Below, piece after piece: positions 1-7,121 of a stretch of 11,556 bases of DNA. The notes under the pieces were generated by a model. It made no database searches, was not told the origin of the DNA, and saw nothing but the letters and a program-made list of their open reading frames with translations. The DNA lies in NCBI GenBank assembly GCA_964555935.1, contig CAZKUN010000279.1, positions 1-11,556 on the forward strand. Reading direction: 5' to 3'. The stretch comes from CAZKUN01 sp964555935 (GTDB lineage: Bacteria; Armatimonadota; Zipacnadia; Zipacnadales; VGFC01). Within the stretch, counting starts at the first letter, position 1; every line of letters starts with the position of its first letter. A program made the translations under genes and the position numbers.

Positions 1-575
1 GTTTCCTTGATGGCTAGCCGGCTACGCGTGAGGACAGTCTTGCCGAGTACGTTGGTGATGAGATCGAGTATGTTCCGCAGCCCAAGCACTTGCGGGAAGG
101 CTGTGCGGACGTTCGGCGCGTCGTCCAACATCGCGCTGAGGTCATCTGCGCACCATATGGTCACCGTGGCCTCGGGCAACACGGTGGCGACCTTCGCCTT
201 GACCTTGGCAATCGGAGCGGGGCCTCGGGGAACGTTCGTGAGCAAGATCCAGTGGCGCGGTGGCTCAATCTCGTTACGGGCGAGCCGTCGCCTGATGGCC
301 GCGCACTCTTTGCCCACCGCCTTCATCAGGAGCGGGCCGGGCTTGGCACCGGCGGCGTTCGCCTCTCCCACGAACTTGGCCTGGAAGACGAAGGGGCCGT
401 CCTCGGGAACGCCGTTCTGTAGTAGCTCAAGCGAGCCCGTGTAGTACGCGTCTCTGCCGAGGTCACCGCTGCCGCCCCACGCCTCAACTCCCGCGCCGAA
501 ACGGTGCTTCAACAACGTCTGACACATGCGCTCGAATTGGAGCCATCCGAGGTCGTCCAGCCGGTAGGAGACCAT
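1..575 (-). CDS. Mrr-like PD-(D/E)XK nuclease domain protein, N-terminal part (possible STAND-type defence protein)
   Basis: The gene reads leftward from an ATG at 573-575 and runs off the window edge after 191 residues without a stop. Residues 1-70 fit an Mrr-like restriction-endonuclease fold: an acidic residue in an early helix (FE, about residue 15), then WGGSGDLGRDA (33-43) with D42, then FQAKF (64-68) giving the Q-x-K half of the D...QxK active site. Residues 80-150 alternate helices and strands (HWILLTNVP, about 108-115), as expected for the rest of a nuclease domain. From family knowledge, this N-terminus often precedes a P-loop STAND NTPase (nSTAND3 or Avs-like) and repeat sensors in anti-phage proteins; none of that is visible here, so the defence role is inference. 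An in-frame TAG about 66 nt upstream limits the start choice. The ribosome site is weak. It is on the same strand as the ThuA-like gene, 78 nt downstream of it. It could instead be a stand-alone restriction nuclease. Confidence 0.8.
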   Translation of the reverse strand, partial: MVSYRLDDLGWLQFERMCQTLLKHRFGAGVEAWGGSGDLGRDAYYTGSLELLQNGVPEDGPFVFQAKFVGEANAAGAKPGPLLMKAVGKECAAIRRRLARNEIEPPRHWILLTNVPRGPAPIAKVKAKVATVLPEATVTIWCADDLSAMLDDAPNVRTAFPQVLGLRNILDLITNVLGKTVLTRSRLAIKE

Positions 576-600
576 GGTCTGCCTGTCTTGTATCAATATG

Positions 601-641
601 TGTGACAAGCTGTGAATTCGACGAAGCCAGGTAGGCTACCT
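601..641. promoter_or_regulatory. Short direct and inverted repeats upstream of the nuclease gene
   Basis: The 78-nt gap between the ThuA-like stop and the nuclease start holds two small symmetric elements. TGTGA occurs at 601-605 and again at 611-615, ten bases apart, so on the same helical face. Further upstream of the nuclease gene, AGGTAG (629-634) and CTACCT (636-641) form a perfect 6-bp inverted repeat around one central base. Either could be an operator or part of a promoter for the nuclease gene, but both are short enough to occur by chance and I see no convincing -10 box. The position, 26-66 nt before the start codon, is the only other support. Confidence 0.2.
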
Positions 642-653
642 CCGTGGCTCAGT

Positions 654-1367
654 CTACTCGCTGACCCACTTGATCGCGTTGCGTAGCAGCCTGCGGTAGT
701 TCGGGTCCTCGAAGGCGAAGTGGTCGTGGCCGAGCTGGATGGTCACGATGCGCGAGTTGCCGTAGTGGTTCGTCCACGCGAGCGTCGCGTTGCTCTCGGG
801 GTGGTTCGTCCCAAGGAGCGGGTTGATGGTCGGCTCGCAGATGGTGAGACCGTAGACCTCGTCGTGGATGGTGAAGTCGGACAACCCCTGGACGACGGGA
901 TGCCATGGCGCGAGGACGTTGACGGGGATATCGACCCCGTGACGGAAGGTCGATGCCCGGAGCTGCAGGCCGCCGCGCTCGCGCGGCGCGAGGTAATACG
1001 TCCCCCCTCGGATCTTCTCGAACTCATCCCAGTCCTGATAATCGGCGAACGCGTGGTGGAGGATCACCAACCCCTTGCCGCGCTCCAGCATCGCCAGGAA
1101 TTCACTCTTCTGCTCCTCGGTGATCTCCTGGTTCATGTCATACAGCACGAGGACATCGTACTCGGCGGAGGCCTCTGGCGCGTAGAGGTGGTTGGCCTTC
1201 GGATGCTCCGCCCCGCGCCACGAGCAGCCCCCGAAGCTGTCGAACATCGCGAAGAACGGCTCGCGCTCGAAATCATGTCCGCCGGTGACGACGAGGAGGC
1301 GGGTGTCTGCCTCTTGGGCAATGCCGGGCGCCGCTACGAAAACGAGAAACAGCAGGCCTCGCGTCAT
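654..1367 (-). CDS. Exported ThuA-like domain protein
   Basis: A 237-residue protein of the ThuA family (trehalose-utilisation type, glutamine-amidotransferase-like flavodoxin fold). Residues 1-18 form a short signal peptide with an Arg and a hydrophobic core ending GIAQ, so export is likely. The rest matches the family: GGHDFE (29-34), a strand and turn with LYDMNQ (75-80), KGLVILHHAF (98-107), HPVVQG (156-161), DEVYG (169-173) and the closing block with GHD (213-215) and the NAIKWV end. Length fits a single ThuA domain with little else. The biochemical activity of this family is poorly defined; it is common beside glycan-degradation genes, and some relatives act on keto-sugar derivatives. 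The ATG has AAGGAG eight nt upstream, in a 12-nt gap after the acetyltransferase, and the stop of that gene touches this site, so the two are probably one operon. Confidence 0.85.
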   Translation of the reverse strand: MTRGLLFLVFVAAPGIAQEADTRLLVVTGGHDFEREPFFAMFDSFGGCSWRGAEHPKANHLYAPEASAEYDVLVLYDMNQEITEEQKSEFLAMLERGKGLVILHHAFADYQDWDEFEKIRGGTYYLAPRERGGLQLRASTFRHGVDIPVNVLAPWHPVVQGLSDFTIHDEVYGLTICEPTINPLLGTNHPESNATLAWTNHYGNSRIVTIQLGHDHFAFEDPNYRRLLRNAIKWVSE

Positions 1368-1379
1368 GTCGGTTGCTCC

Positions 1380-2609
1380 TTAGAAGTCCCAGTCGGGATG
1401 CGGGACGGGAAGCTGAAGCGTCCAATCGAGCTGGTCGATCAGCTCCCGTGGCGCGTCCATGCAATCGGTGATCGCGAGACCGGAGGCGGGTTGGACACCG
1501 AGCCAGAGCCGGGTGAAGGCGCTGATCGTCGTTCGAAGCGTGGGCAGCGACTCGTCCGATCCGAGTTCAGCGGCTGAATCAGGGCCGAGCGTGACGACAT
1601 ACTCGCCCCCGCAGCCGCGCCACGGCGAGTCCTCCGGAAGGCGCTCGGCGATGGGGTCGGTGACGATGAGATTGAAGCGCAGGCTATCGCGTCCGGGTAG
1701 CCTCGTCTTCGCGAGGCACCCGGGAACGTCCATGATGCGGAACTGGAAATACGCGCCGCAGTCGATCTTCGACTCGTGTCGCCCGCCACGGCGGACGGCG
1801 TCGTCACGCATCGGCTGACTGATGAGGTCTTGCAGTTGCATCCCGTGTGGCTCGCGCATCGACACGGTGTGAACCTGATCGCCAAGCGACTTGAGCAGGG
1901 CGAGCAGCTCCATGAACTCCTCGCGGGTCCGGAAGACGGTGAAGGCCACGTTGTACGGCCCGCTTCCGTAGTCGGATCCACACCAGAAGAAATGCGATGG
2001 CGCGCCGTCCGGGCCGTCGCGGTAGCCCAGGCCAAAGCCCTTCGCCGGTGGCCCCATGTCGAAGCGAGTCATAGCCACGGTCTCGATGTTGCAGCTCCCA
2101 TGGCCCTTTCTGCGCGCCAGCCGCGCGACGTGAAGCGCATCCGCGTCCTCGCTGGATAGGCGCGTTGGCTTGCGGAAATCCGAGTCGACCGTGAGGTGGG
2201 CCGGATCGAACTTGACGGAGTGCGTGTAACTGCCCGTCCCAAATCCGAGTTGGTTGTAGAAGCCCTGCTCGAACATGCCGAGCCCCGCGACAAGAGCGCC
2301 GTCGGCGGCCTCCTCAGCGAGCACGCGGGCGGTGACGCGCTGGGCGAGGCCTCGCTTCCTGGCCACGTGGCTGGTGGTGACCGTTGCGATGACGGCGAAC
2401 CGGAGGTCTTCCTCGAGGTAGCGGATCGTGCCGGGCGCGCTGGTCACGAGGCACTCGGCCTCGCCATCGATCTCGGCCACGCGCGAGCGGATCGCGGACA
2501 GGAAGAATTGGCCGATCTCGTCCATGCCCTCCTGGTACCAGCCGACCTCCTTGAAGATGCGGACGACGGCGTCTTTATCTGTTTCCTTGTTGTACGCGCG
2601 GTAATGCAT
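1380..2609 (-). CDS. Eis-like GNAT family N-acetyltransferase
   Basis: A 409-residue protein with the tripartite layout of Eis-like acetyltransferases: an N-terminal GNAT domain, a second degenerate GNAT domain (about 140-290) and a C-terminal SCP2-like domain (about 295-409). The acetyl-CoA loop is visible as ARKRGLAQRV (83-92), after the strand RFAVIATVTTSHV. FYNQLGFG (117-124) matches the family block that carries the catalytic Tyr in mycobacterial Eis. In Eis the C-terminal Phe carboxylate lies in the active site; here the last residue is also Phe (PDWDF). Eis proteins acetylate amines, including aminoglycosides and protein lysines; the substrate here is unknown. The ATG at 2607-2609 has AAAGGA upstream. 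It is the first gene of a leftward unit with the ThuA-like gene and diverges from the URO-D-like gene across 152 nt. No signal peptide, so cytoplasmic. Family call is firm, substrate is not. Confidence 0.85.
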   Translation of the reverse strand: MHYRAYNKETDKDAVVRIFKEVGWYQEGMDEIGQFFLSAIRSRVAEIDGEAECLVTSAPGTIRYLEEDLRFAVIATVTTSHVARKRGLAQRVTARVLAEEAADGALVAGLGMFEQGFYNQLGFGTGSYTHSVKFDPAHLTVDSDFRKPTRLSSEDADALHVARLARRKGHGSCNIETVAMTRFDMGPPAKGFGLGYRDGPDGAPSHFFWCGSDYGSGPYNVAFTVFRTREEFMELLALLKSLGDQVHTVSMREPHGMQLQDLISQPMRDDAVRRGGRHESKIDCGAYFQFRIMDVPGCLAKTRLPGRDSLRFNLIVTDPIAERLPEDSPWRGCGGEYVVTLGPDSAAELGSDESLPTLRTTISAFTRLWLGVQPASGLAITDCMDAPRELIDQLDWTLQLPVPHPDWDF

Positions 2610-2730
2610 TCGTCGACGTCCTTTCCGAGTGTCTGCTTGTGTTCGGCTGGTCGCGCGCGTTCACCTCGTCCGGGGCGGGGGAGAGGAACGAAGCGGGCGG
2701 GGTCGAATTCCTCACGGCGACGGCTGACGC

Positions 2731-2745
2731 ACGTAGCGTATACGT
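2731..2745. promoter_or_regulatory. Operator-like inverted repeat in the divergent intergenic region
   Basis: ACGTA (2731-2735) and TACGT (2741-2745) form an inverted repeat with a 5-nt spacer, and CGTATACG inside it (2737-2744) is itself a perfect palindrome. It lies 16 nt before the URO-D-like start codon, just upstream of its ribosome site, in the 152-nt gap between divergent genes. The overlapping TATACG could serve as a -10 element but no good -35 is visible. The remainder of this gap shows nothing else I can name. A regulator site for the glycosidase unit is possible; chance is also possible. Confidence 0.25.
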
Positions 2746-2761
2746 CCGATGGAGGTCCAGG

Positions 2762-3841
2762 ATGCGCCTGAGTTGCCGGCCTGATTGGGAAGACGCCGCC
2801 GAGCGATTGACTCGCTGGTGGGCGGGCGAGAGCCTCGGCCGACCCGCGATGTCGCTGACCGCGCCAAGTGACGGCGCGACGAGCGTCGATCTGCCTCAGC
2901 CTCCGAGCCTGTGGGACAGGTGGACGAACCCAGACTACGTGGTCCCACGCGTTGATGCAACTATCCATAGCACCGCGTATTTCGCCGAAGCGTGCCCCAT
3001 GGAGTGGGTGAACCTGGGCGCGGTGAGTCAGGTGGGCTACCTCGGCACGAAGGTGGTCTGCGCGCCGAGCACCGTCTGGCACGAGCCGTTCGTCGAGGAG
3101 TGGACGGGCTATCACCCGGAGGTGGACCGCGAGAACGAGTGGTACCGCATCACCAAGCGGCTGACCGAGCGGATGATGGACGCGGCGGATGGGAAGTGGT
3201 TCGTGGGGAACGGGGAGATGCCCGAGGTGGGGGACGTGATGTCGGCGATTCGCGGGCCGCAGGAGTTCTGCATGGACCTCATCGAGGGTCCTCGCGGCGA
3301 GATGGAGCGCGTGCGGGATGAGATCCGAGCGATGATGTCTGGGGTTTACGATGAGGCTCTCGGCATGCTCCCGGCGCATTGGGAGGGGACCTCGGGGTGG
3401 CTGAGGATTTGGCATCCGGGACGGACGACGACGAGTCAGTGTGACTTCAGCTGCATGATCTCGAAGGACATGTTCGACGACTTCCTCGCGCCGGCTCTGA
3501 AGCGGCAGACGGCGCGCGTGGATGGAGCGATGTATCACCTCGATGGCGAGGGCGCGTTGCAGCATGTGGACACGCTGCTGGAGTTGCCGAATCTGCGCGG
3601 GATTCAGTGGGTGCCCGGCGATGGCTCTGACCCATGCTATCACCCCAGGTGGCGCCCGCTTCTGCGCAAGATCATCGAGGCCGGCAAGTGCGTTCACCTG
3701 AGCGTGCCGGCGAGCGAGATTGAGAGGCTCGTGACGGACCTGCCGCCCGAGGGGCTGTACTTGGTGACGGGGTGCGCGTCCGAGAGTGACGCGCGGGAGT
3801 TGCTGGCAAGCGTGGCGCGATGGAGTATCCAACGGAGGTAG
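2762..3841 (+). CDS. Uroporphyrinogen-decarboxylase-like (URO-D superfamily) protein
   Basis: A 359-residue protein resembling the divergent URO-D-like branch (PF01208 clan) rather than the haem enzyme HemE. Visible family blocks are the N-terminal RWWAGESLGRPAMSLTAP pattern (18-35), W..NPDYVVPRV (54-64), NLGAVSQVGYLGT (84-96), TVWHEP (104-109), CDFSCMISKDMFDDFLAP (227-244), HLDGEGALQHVDTLLELP (259-276) and GIQWVPGDG (280-288). C227 and H259 are candidate metal or cofactor ligands. True URO-D decarboxylates uroporphyrinogen III, but the superfamily also includes corrinoid methyltransferases such as MtaA, and many members near glycan genes have no assigned reaction. No signal peptide. ATG 2762 is chosen over upstream in-frame ATG 2639 because GGAGG sits 6 nt before it and homology begins there. 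Its stop lies 7 nt before the glycosidase start, so the two are translated from one message. Confidence 0.82.
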   Translation: MRLSCRPDWEDAAERLTRWWAGESLGRPAMSLTAPSDGATSVDLPQPPSLWDRWTNPDYVVPRVDATIHSTAYFAEACPMEWVNLGAVSQVGYLGTKVVCAPSTVWHEPFVEEWTGYHPEVDRENEWYRITKRLTERMMDAADGKWFVGNGEMPEVGDVMSAIRGPQEFCMDLIEGPRGEMERVRDEIRAMMSGVYDEALGMLPAHWEGTSGWLRIWHPGRTTTSQCDFSCMISKDMFDDFLAPALKRQTARVDGAMYHLDGEGALQHVDTLLELPNLRGIQWVPGDGSDPCYHPRWRPLLRKIIEAGKCVHLSVPASEIERLVTDLPPEGLYLVTGCASESDARELLASVARWSIQRR

Positions 3842-3848
3842 TCTTGGG

Positions 3849-5954
3849 ATGCTGGCTTCAATGATCGCCGTGTCGACGGTCGTGCTGGCTCAAGAGCGTC
3901 CAGCGGATTTCACGCGGTTTGAATTCGCGGGGCATCAGGCGAAGGCCGAGGTGCTGAACCGGTATCTCTGGTATCACTTCAGCAATCGCCAGCCGCGGAG
4001 TGGATACGGCACGACGCTCTTCAACAAGGAGTATCTGTCGATCTCTGATCCCTGGATGAGCGGGGCGATGCTGGAGGACGGGATCACCACGGCGCAGGAC
4101 TCGCTGCGCGGATCGTTGCTGGCCATCAAGCTCAGCGATGAGGGCTACGTGCACACCCATCAGCATCTCTCCCACGCCTACGACTATGGATGGCCGTTCC
4201 CGCTGTGGACGCAGGTCCCGGGCGGCGCGCAAGGGGTGACGGTGGGGTGGCACTTCCAGGATGAGAGCATCCCCCCTGGCATGTGGGTGTGGGGATACCT
4301 GAAAGGCTGGAATGATCCGCGCTACTTCGGCGAGACGGCAACGCAGGGGTGGGGTCTGGATGGCCTGGAGTCGCTCGGGACCACGGACGCCAAGTGGAAG
4401 CTGCGGGTCACGGGCAATCTGCCCGCGCTGGTGACGCCTGAGGGCATGGGAATCGATGCGCTCAACGCGCCGTACATTCAGTGCCGATGGAATGGTGCAG
4501 GCGAGGGAGCGACCATTGAGTGGCTGCGCGAGGGCGACGAGGAGTTTGGGCCCGACCGGCGGGTGTCGATCGCGCGGGGCGACTCCGACTTCGAGCACAT
4601 CTGGGGCGCGGAGCACTGGTTCGCGGACATGCACGAGCATCCGCTCTGGCAAGGGAAGATCACGCGACTGAGAATCTGCCCAGACGCCGCTGCGGCGCTT
4701 GAGATAAACTCGATCTTCACGTGCTACGACACGCGGCACCCGATCAACAACCCGATCTACATCCTCTCGTGCTGGCGCTACTTCCGGTGGACGGGCGATG
4801 ATGAGTTCCTGGCGACCGTGATGCCGCGCGTGCGAAGGGCCCTGCGCTACCAGCAGACGGTGATGGGCGGGCTCGATCATGGCTTCATCCGCAACCCATG
4901 GCCGGGCCACGACGGACGCCCTGGGTATACGGTCGAAGAGGATGGTTCGAAGACGTTCAATCCCGGACATGGCATCGGGAACAACTACTACGATCTCGTC
5001 CCGTTCGGCGGGGACGACATGTACTCGACGAGCCAGTATTACGCGTCGCTGCTGGCGGTCGCGGAACTCGAGGAGGCCTCCGCGAGGGGTGACGATGTGA
5101 TGGAGCCTTCGGCGCTCTGCAAGCATGCGGCTCGCGTGAAGCGCGTGGCAAACCGCAAGTTCTGGAACCGGGAGACGGGGCGCTTCGTGGGTTGGATCGA
5201 TGCGGACGGCGTGGCGTATGACTACGGGTTCACCTTCGTGAATCTCGACGCAATCTGGTACGGCATCGCATCGAGGCCGCACGCGCGAGAGATCATGGCG
5301 TGGATCTCAGGCGAGCGGATCGTTGAGGGCGACACGTCGACGGGGGATGACATATACAGATGGCGGTTTGGGCCGCGCGCGACGACCCGGCGGAATGTGG
5401 AGGCGTACGGGCAGGGGTGGACAGCGCCGGAGTCGATTCCCTGGGGCGGGCAGATCCAGGATGGCGGCGGCGTGTTGGGATTCAGCTTCCACGATCTGAT
5501 GGCGCGACTGAATGTCTACGGGCCCGATGACGCGTGGAAACGGTTGGGTGAGGTGCTTGATTGGGAGAAGGAAGTGCACGCGGCGGGCGGCTATCGCGAG
5601 TACTATGCGGACGGATCGCGCGGGACGACGCTCCAGGGCGGGGGGCCTCCGGGCGGCATTGGACTCGACCGGGAGTTCCACGAGAGCAGCATGGTCCCCG
5701 CAATCGTGACCGAGGGTTTCCTGGGGCTGAAGCCGACTGCGGACGGGCTGGAAGTGTCACCGAGAATGCCGAGCGATTGCCCGATGATGGCGATACGCAA
5801 TCTGACGTATCGTGGAGTGGTGATGGATATCGAGGTGGACGCTGATGCTGTGGTGGTGGCCCTGCGCGAGCGGCCGGACGAGCCAGTACGCATCCGCGTC
5901 GCCGGCGCGACTCAAGAGATCGTCCGCGCGGGCGAGGTCAGGATACCGAGATAG
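3849..5954 (+). CDS. Secreted six-hairpin (alpha/alpha)6 glycosidase-like protein
   Basis: A 701-residue protein, probably a glycoside hydrolase with an (alpha/alpha)6 barrel. Residues 1-15 (MLASMIAVSTVVLAQ) look like a short signal peptide, though without a basic residue. Residues 30-125 appear to begin the catalytic part. Residues about 190-290 look like a beta-sandwich, with a W-x-G-x-I-T-x-LRI pattern (267-276) usual in carbohydrate-binding or discoidin-like modules. The helical barrel resumes at about 290 with NPIYILSCWRYFRWTGDDEF, then GNNYYDLVPFGGDDMYS (377-393), NRKFWNRETGRFVG, WGGQIQDGG (532-540) and HESSMVPAIVTEGFLGLKPT (611-630). A small beta domain closes it, as in GH78, GH94 and MGH1-like enzymes. 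I cannot assign a GH family or catalytic acid. ATG 3849 has GGAGG ten nt upstream, inside the last codons of the URO-D-like gene; GTG 3786 is in frame but lacks a site. Substrate unknown; neighbours hint at plant or algal glycans. Confidence 0.8.
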   Translation: MLASMIAVSTVVLAQERPADFTRFEFAGHQAKAEVLNRYLWYHFSNRQPRSGYGTTLFNKEYLSISDPWMSGAMLEDGITTAQDSLRGSLLAIKLSDEGYVHTHQHLSHAYDYGWPFPLWTQVPGGAQGVTVGWHFQDESIPPGMWVWGYLKGWNDPRYFGETATQGWGLDGLESLGTTDAKWKLRVTGNLPALVTPEGMGIDALNAPYIQCRWNGAGEGATIEWLREGDEEFGPDRRVSIARGDSDFEHIWGAEHWFADMHEHPLWQGKITRLRICPDAAAALEINSIFTCYDTRHPINNPIYILSCWRYFRWTGDDEFLATVMPRVRRALRYQQTVMGGLDHGFIRNPWPGHDGRPGYTVEEDGSKTFNPGHGIGNNYYDLVPFGGDDMYSTSQYYASLLAVAELEEASARGDDVMEPSALCKHAARVKRVANRKFWNRETGRFVGWIDADGVAYDYGFTFVNLDAIWYGIASRPHAREIMAWISGERIVEGDTSTGDDIYRWRFGPRATTRRNVEAYGQGWTAPESIPWGGQIQDGGGVLGFSFHDLMARLNVYGPDDAWKRLGEVLDWEKEVHAAGGYREYYADGSRGTTLQGGGPPGGIGLDREFHESSMVPAIVTEGFLGLKPTADGLEVSPRMPSDCPMMAIRNLTYRGVVMDIEVDADAVVVALRERPDEPVRIRVAGATQEIVRAGEVRIPR

Positions 5955-5962
5955 GTCGCCGG

Positions 5963-7102
5963 CTATCTCTCCAGCGACTCGAGCAAGCCGCCTGGCACGC
6001 GCGCGGCGTAGATCTGCGGAATGCCCGTGCGGTCGGAATTGAAGATCACCCAGCGGCAGTCCGGGGTGAAGTAGGGGTGCGGGTGCGTGTATTGGGGGAA
6101 GCCCATTGACGCGCCCGATTCACAGAGGACCTGAGTTCCGCCGGTCGCCAGCGAACCGACCACGATGAGGCCGTCGTTGCCCGTGTCGCTGACGAAGAAC
6201 CGTCCGTCCTTCGATGCGTTCGGGTGCCAGAAGAAGTGCCCTTGAGCCGCCACGCGATGCGCGTGGTCGCCAGGGGTGATGGTCATCAGATTGCCGGACT
6301 CGATGACCTCCTCGCGCGGGCCGCCGATGGTGAAGAGAATCGAGCCCGTCTCGCCGACCCAGCACTGGTGGCCCTGGACGGCATACGTGTGCGGCTCCCC
6401 AACGGGCAATTCCTGCTGGTTCTTCCCGTCAGTCCCGATGGTATAGAGCGTGGCGCCCGCCTCTCCGACGCTGCGGGTGATGCGACCCGATTCGTCAACC
6501 TGGGACCCCCGGTTGTGTTGGACGAGGATCACATCGCCGTTGGCGGGATCGAGCTGCGGGTGGGCGTTGCAGATCTCCGGACTCTCGTGGATGACCTCGC
6601 GGCGCGCGGTGACAAGATCGTATCGCACGACGCCAAAGCTCTGGGACGAGAGCATGGTGCTCGTGATGTAGGTCCGCCCATCGGGGCCCATCGATCCGAG
6701 CGAGCGGACGTAAGGCGCGCCGGTGAAGGTCCAACCGATTTGCTCGAAGGTGTCAATGGCCGTGCGGATGATACGGAATTGGCGGTCGCCGATGTGGCGC
6801 ACGCAGTAGAAGTGTCGCTGGTCGGGTGAGACGGCCATGCCGCTGATGCCAATGACCTCGCTGCAAAGCGGCGTCAGAATGTCCTGCTCGAGGTCAGCGC
6901 GCCAGACTTCCATGTGTCCATGGGTCGTATATTGGCGCGTGAAGACCACGTAACGAGAGTCCGCGTCGGTGTATGGGGTCTCGCCGTAGATCTGCGTGTG
7001 TATCGCCACGCTGCTGGTGAGTTGCTTGATTGTCGCACCGGAGGTGGGGTCGGTGCCTCGGGGGATCGACTCTCTAACGGTTACGCTGCCTGCCTCGAGC
7101 AT
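5963..7102 (-). CDS. Oligogalacturonate-lyase-like beta-propeller enzyme
   Basis: A 379-residue protein matching the oligogalacturonate lyase family (PF14583, PL22), a seven-bladed beta-propeller. Repeated blade strands are visible: SRYVVFTRQ (49-57), MAVSPDQRHFYCVR (89-102), MGPDGRTYITS (138-148), FWHPNASKDGRFFVSD (291-306) and FTPDCRWVIFNSDRTG (345-360). QYTHPH (337-342) gives Q-x2-H-x-H, the spacing I recall for metal-binding Gln and His residues in Yersinia Ogl; H181 (AHPQLDP) and H245 (GHQCW) are further conserved-looking histidines. Ogl cleaves unsaturated digalacturonate to 5-keto-4-deoxyuronate in the cytoplasm, and this protein also lacks a signal peptide. Related propellers may act on other uronates. 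The start has a strong AAGGAGG five nt upstream. It follows the histidine kinase by 86 nt on the same strand and converges on the glycosidase, with 8 nt between stops. Confidence 0.82.
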   Translation of the reverse strand: MLEAGSVTVRESIPRGTDPTSGATIKQLTSSVAIHTQIYGETPYTDADSRYVVFTRQYTTHGHMEVWRADLEQDILTPLCSEVIGISGMAVSPDQRHFYCVRHIGDRQFRIIRTAIDTFEQIGWTFTGAPYVRSLGSMGPDGRTYITSTMLSSQSFGVVRYDLVTARREVIHESPEICNAHPQLDPANGDVILVQHNRGSQVDESGRITRSVGEAGATLYTIGTDGKNQQELPVGEPHTYAVQGHQCWVGETGSILFTIGGPREEVIESGNLMTITPGDHAHRVAAQGHFFWHPNASKDGRFFVSDTGNDGLIVVGSLATGGTQVLCESGASMGFPQYTHPHPYFTPDCRWVIFNSDRTGIPQIYAARVPGGLLESLER

Positions 7103-7121
7103 GCGTGCCTCCTTAGGTACC

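Noticed and set aside
7..444. 145-codon plus-strand frame at the left edge
   Set aside because: The minus strand here encodes a recognisable nuclease domain with an active-site pattern; the plus frame shows none.
601..615. Classical PhoB box upstream of the nuclease gene
   Set aside because: The repeat unit is TGTGA at 10-bp spacing, not CTGTCA-like units at 11 bp, and only one pair is present.
720..1577. 285-codon plus-strand frame across the ThuA-like and acetyltransferase genes
   Set aside because: It spans the boundary of two recognised minus-strand genes and has no ribosome site or domain; it is an antisense shadow.
2639..2761. Upstream ATG at 2639 as the start of the URO-D-like gene
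   Set aside because: It would add 41 unconserved residues, lacks a ribosome site, and ignores a well-spaced GGAGG before ATG 2762.
2444..3832. 462-codon open frame on the minus strand opposite the URO-D-like gene
   Set aside because: The translation is rich in Arg, His and Pro with no domain, as expected from antisense reading of GC-rich coding DNA; it also runs into the acetyltransferase gene in another frame.
3858..5282. 474-codon open frame on the minus strand opposite the glycosidase
   Set aside because: Same low-complexity Arg/His/Pro composition; the plus-strand frame has clear enzyme features and a ribosome site.
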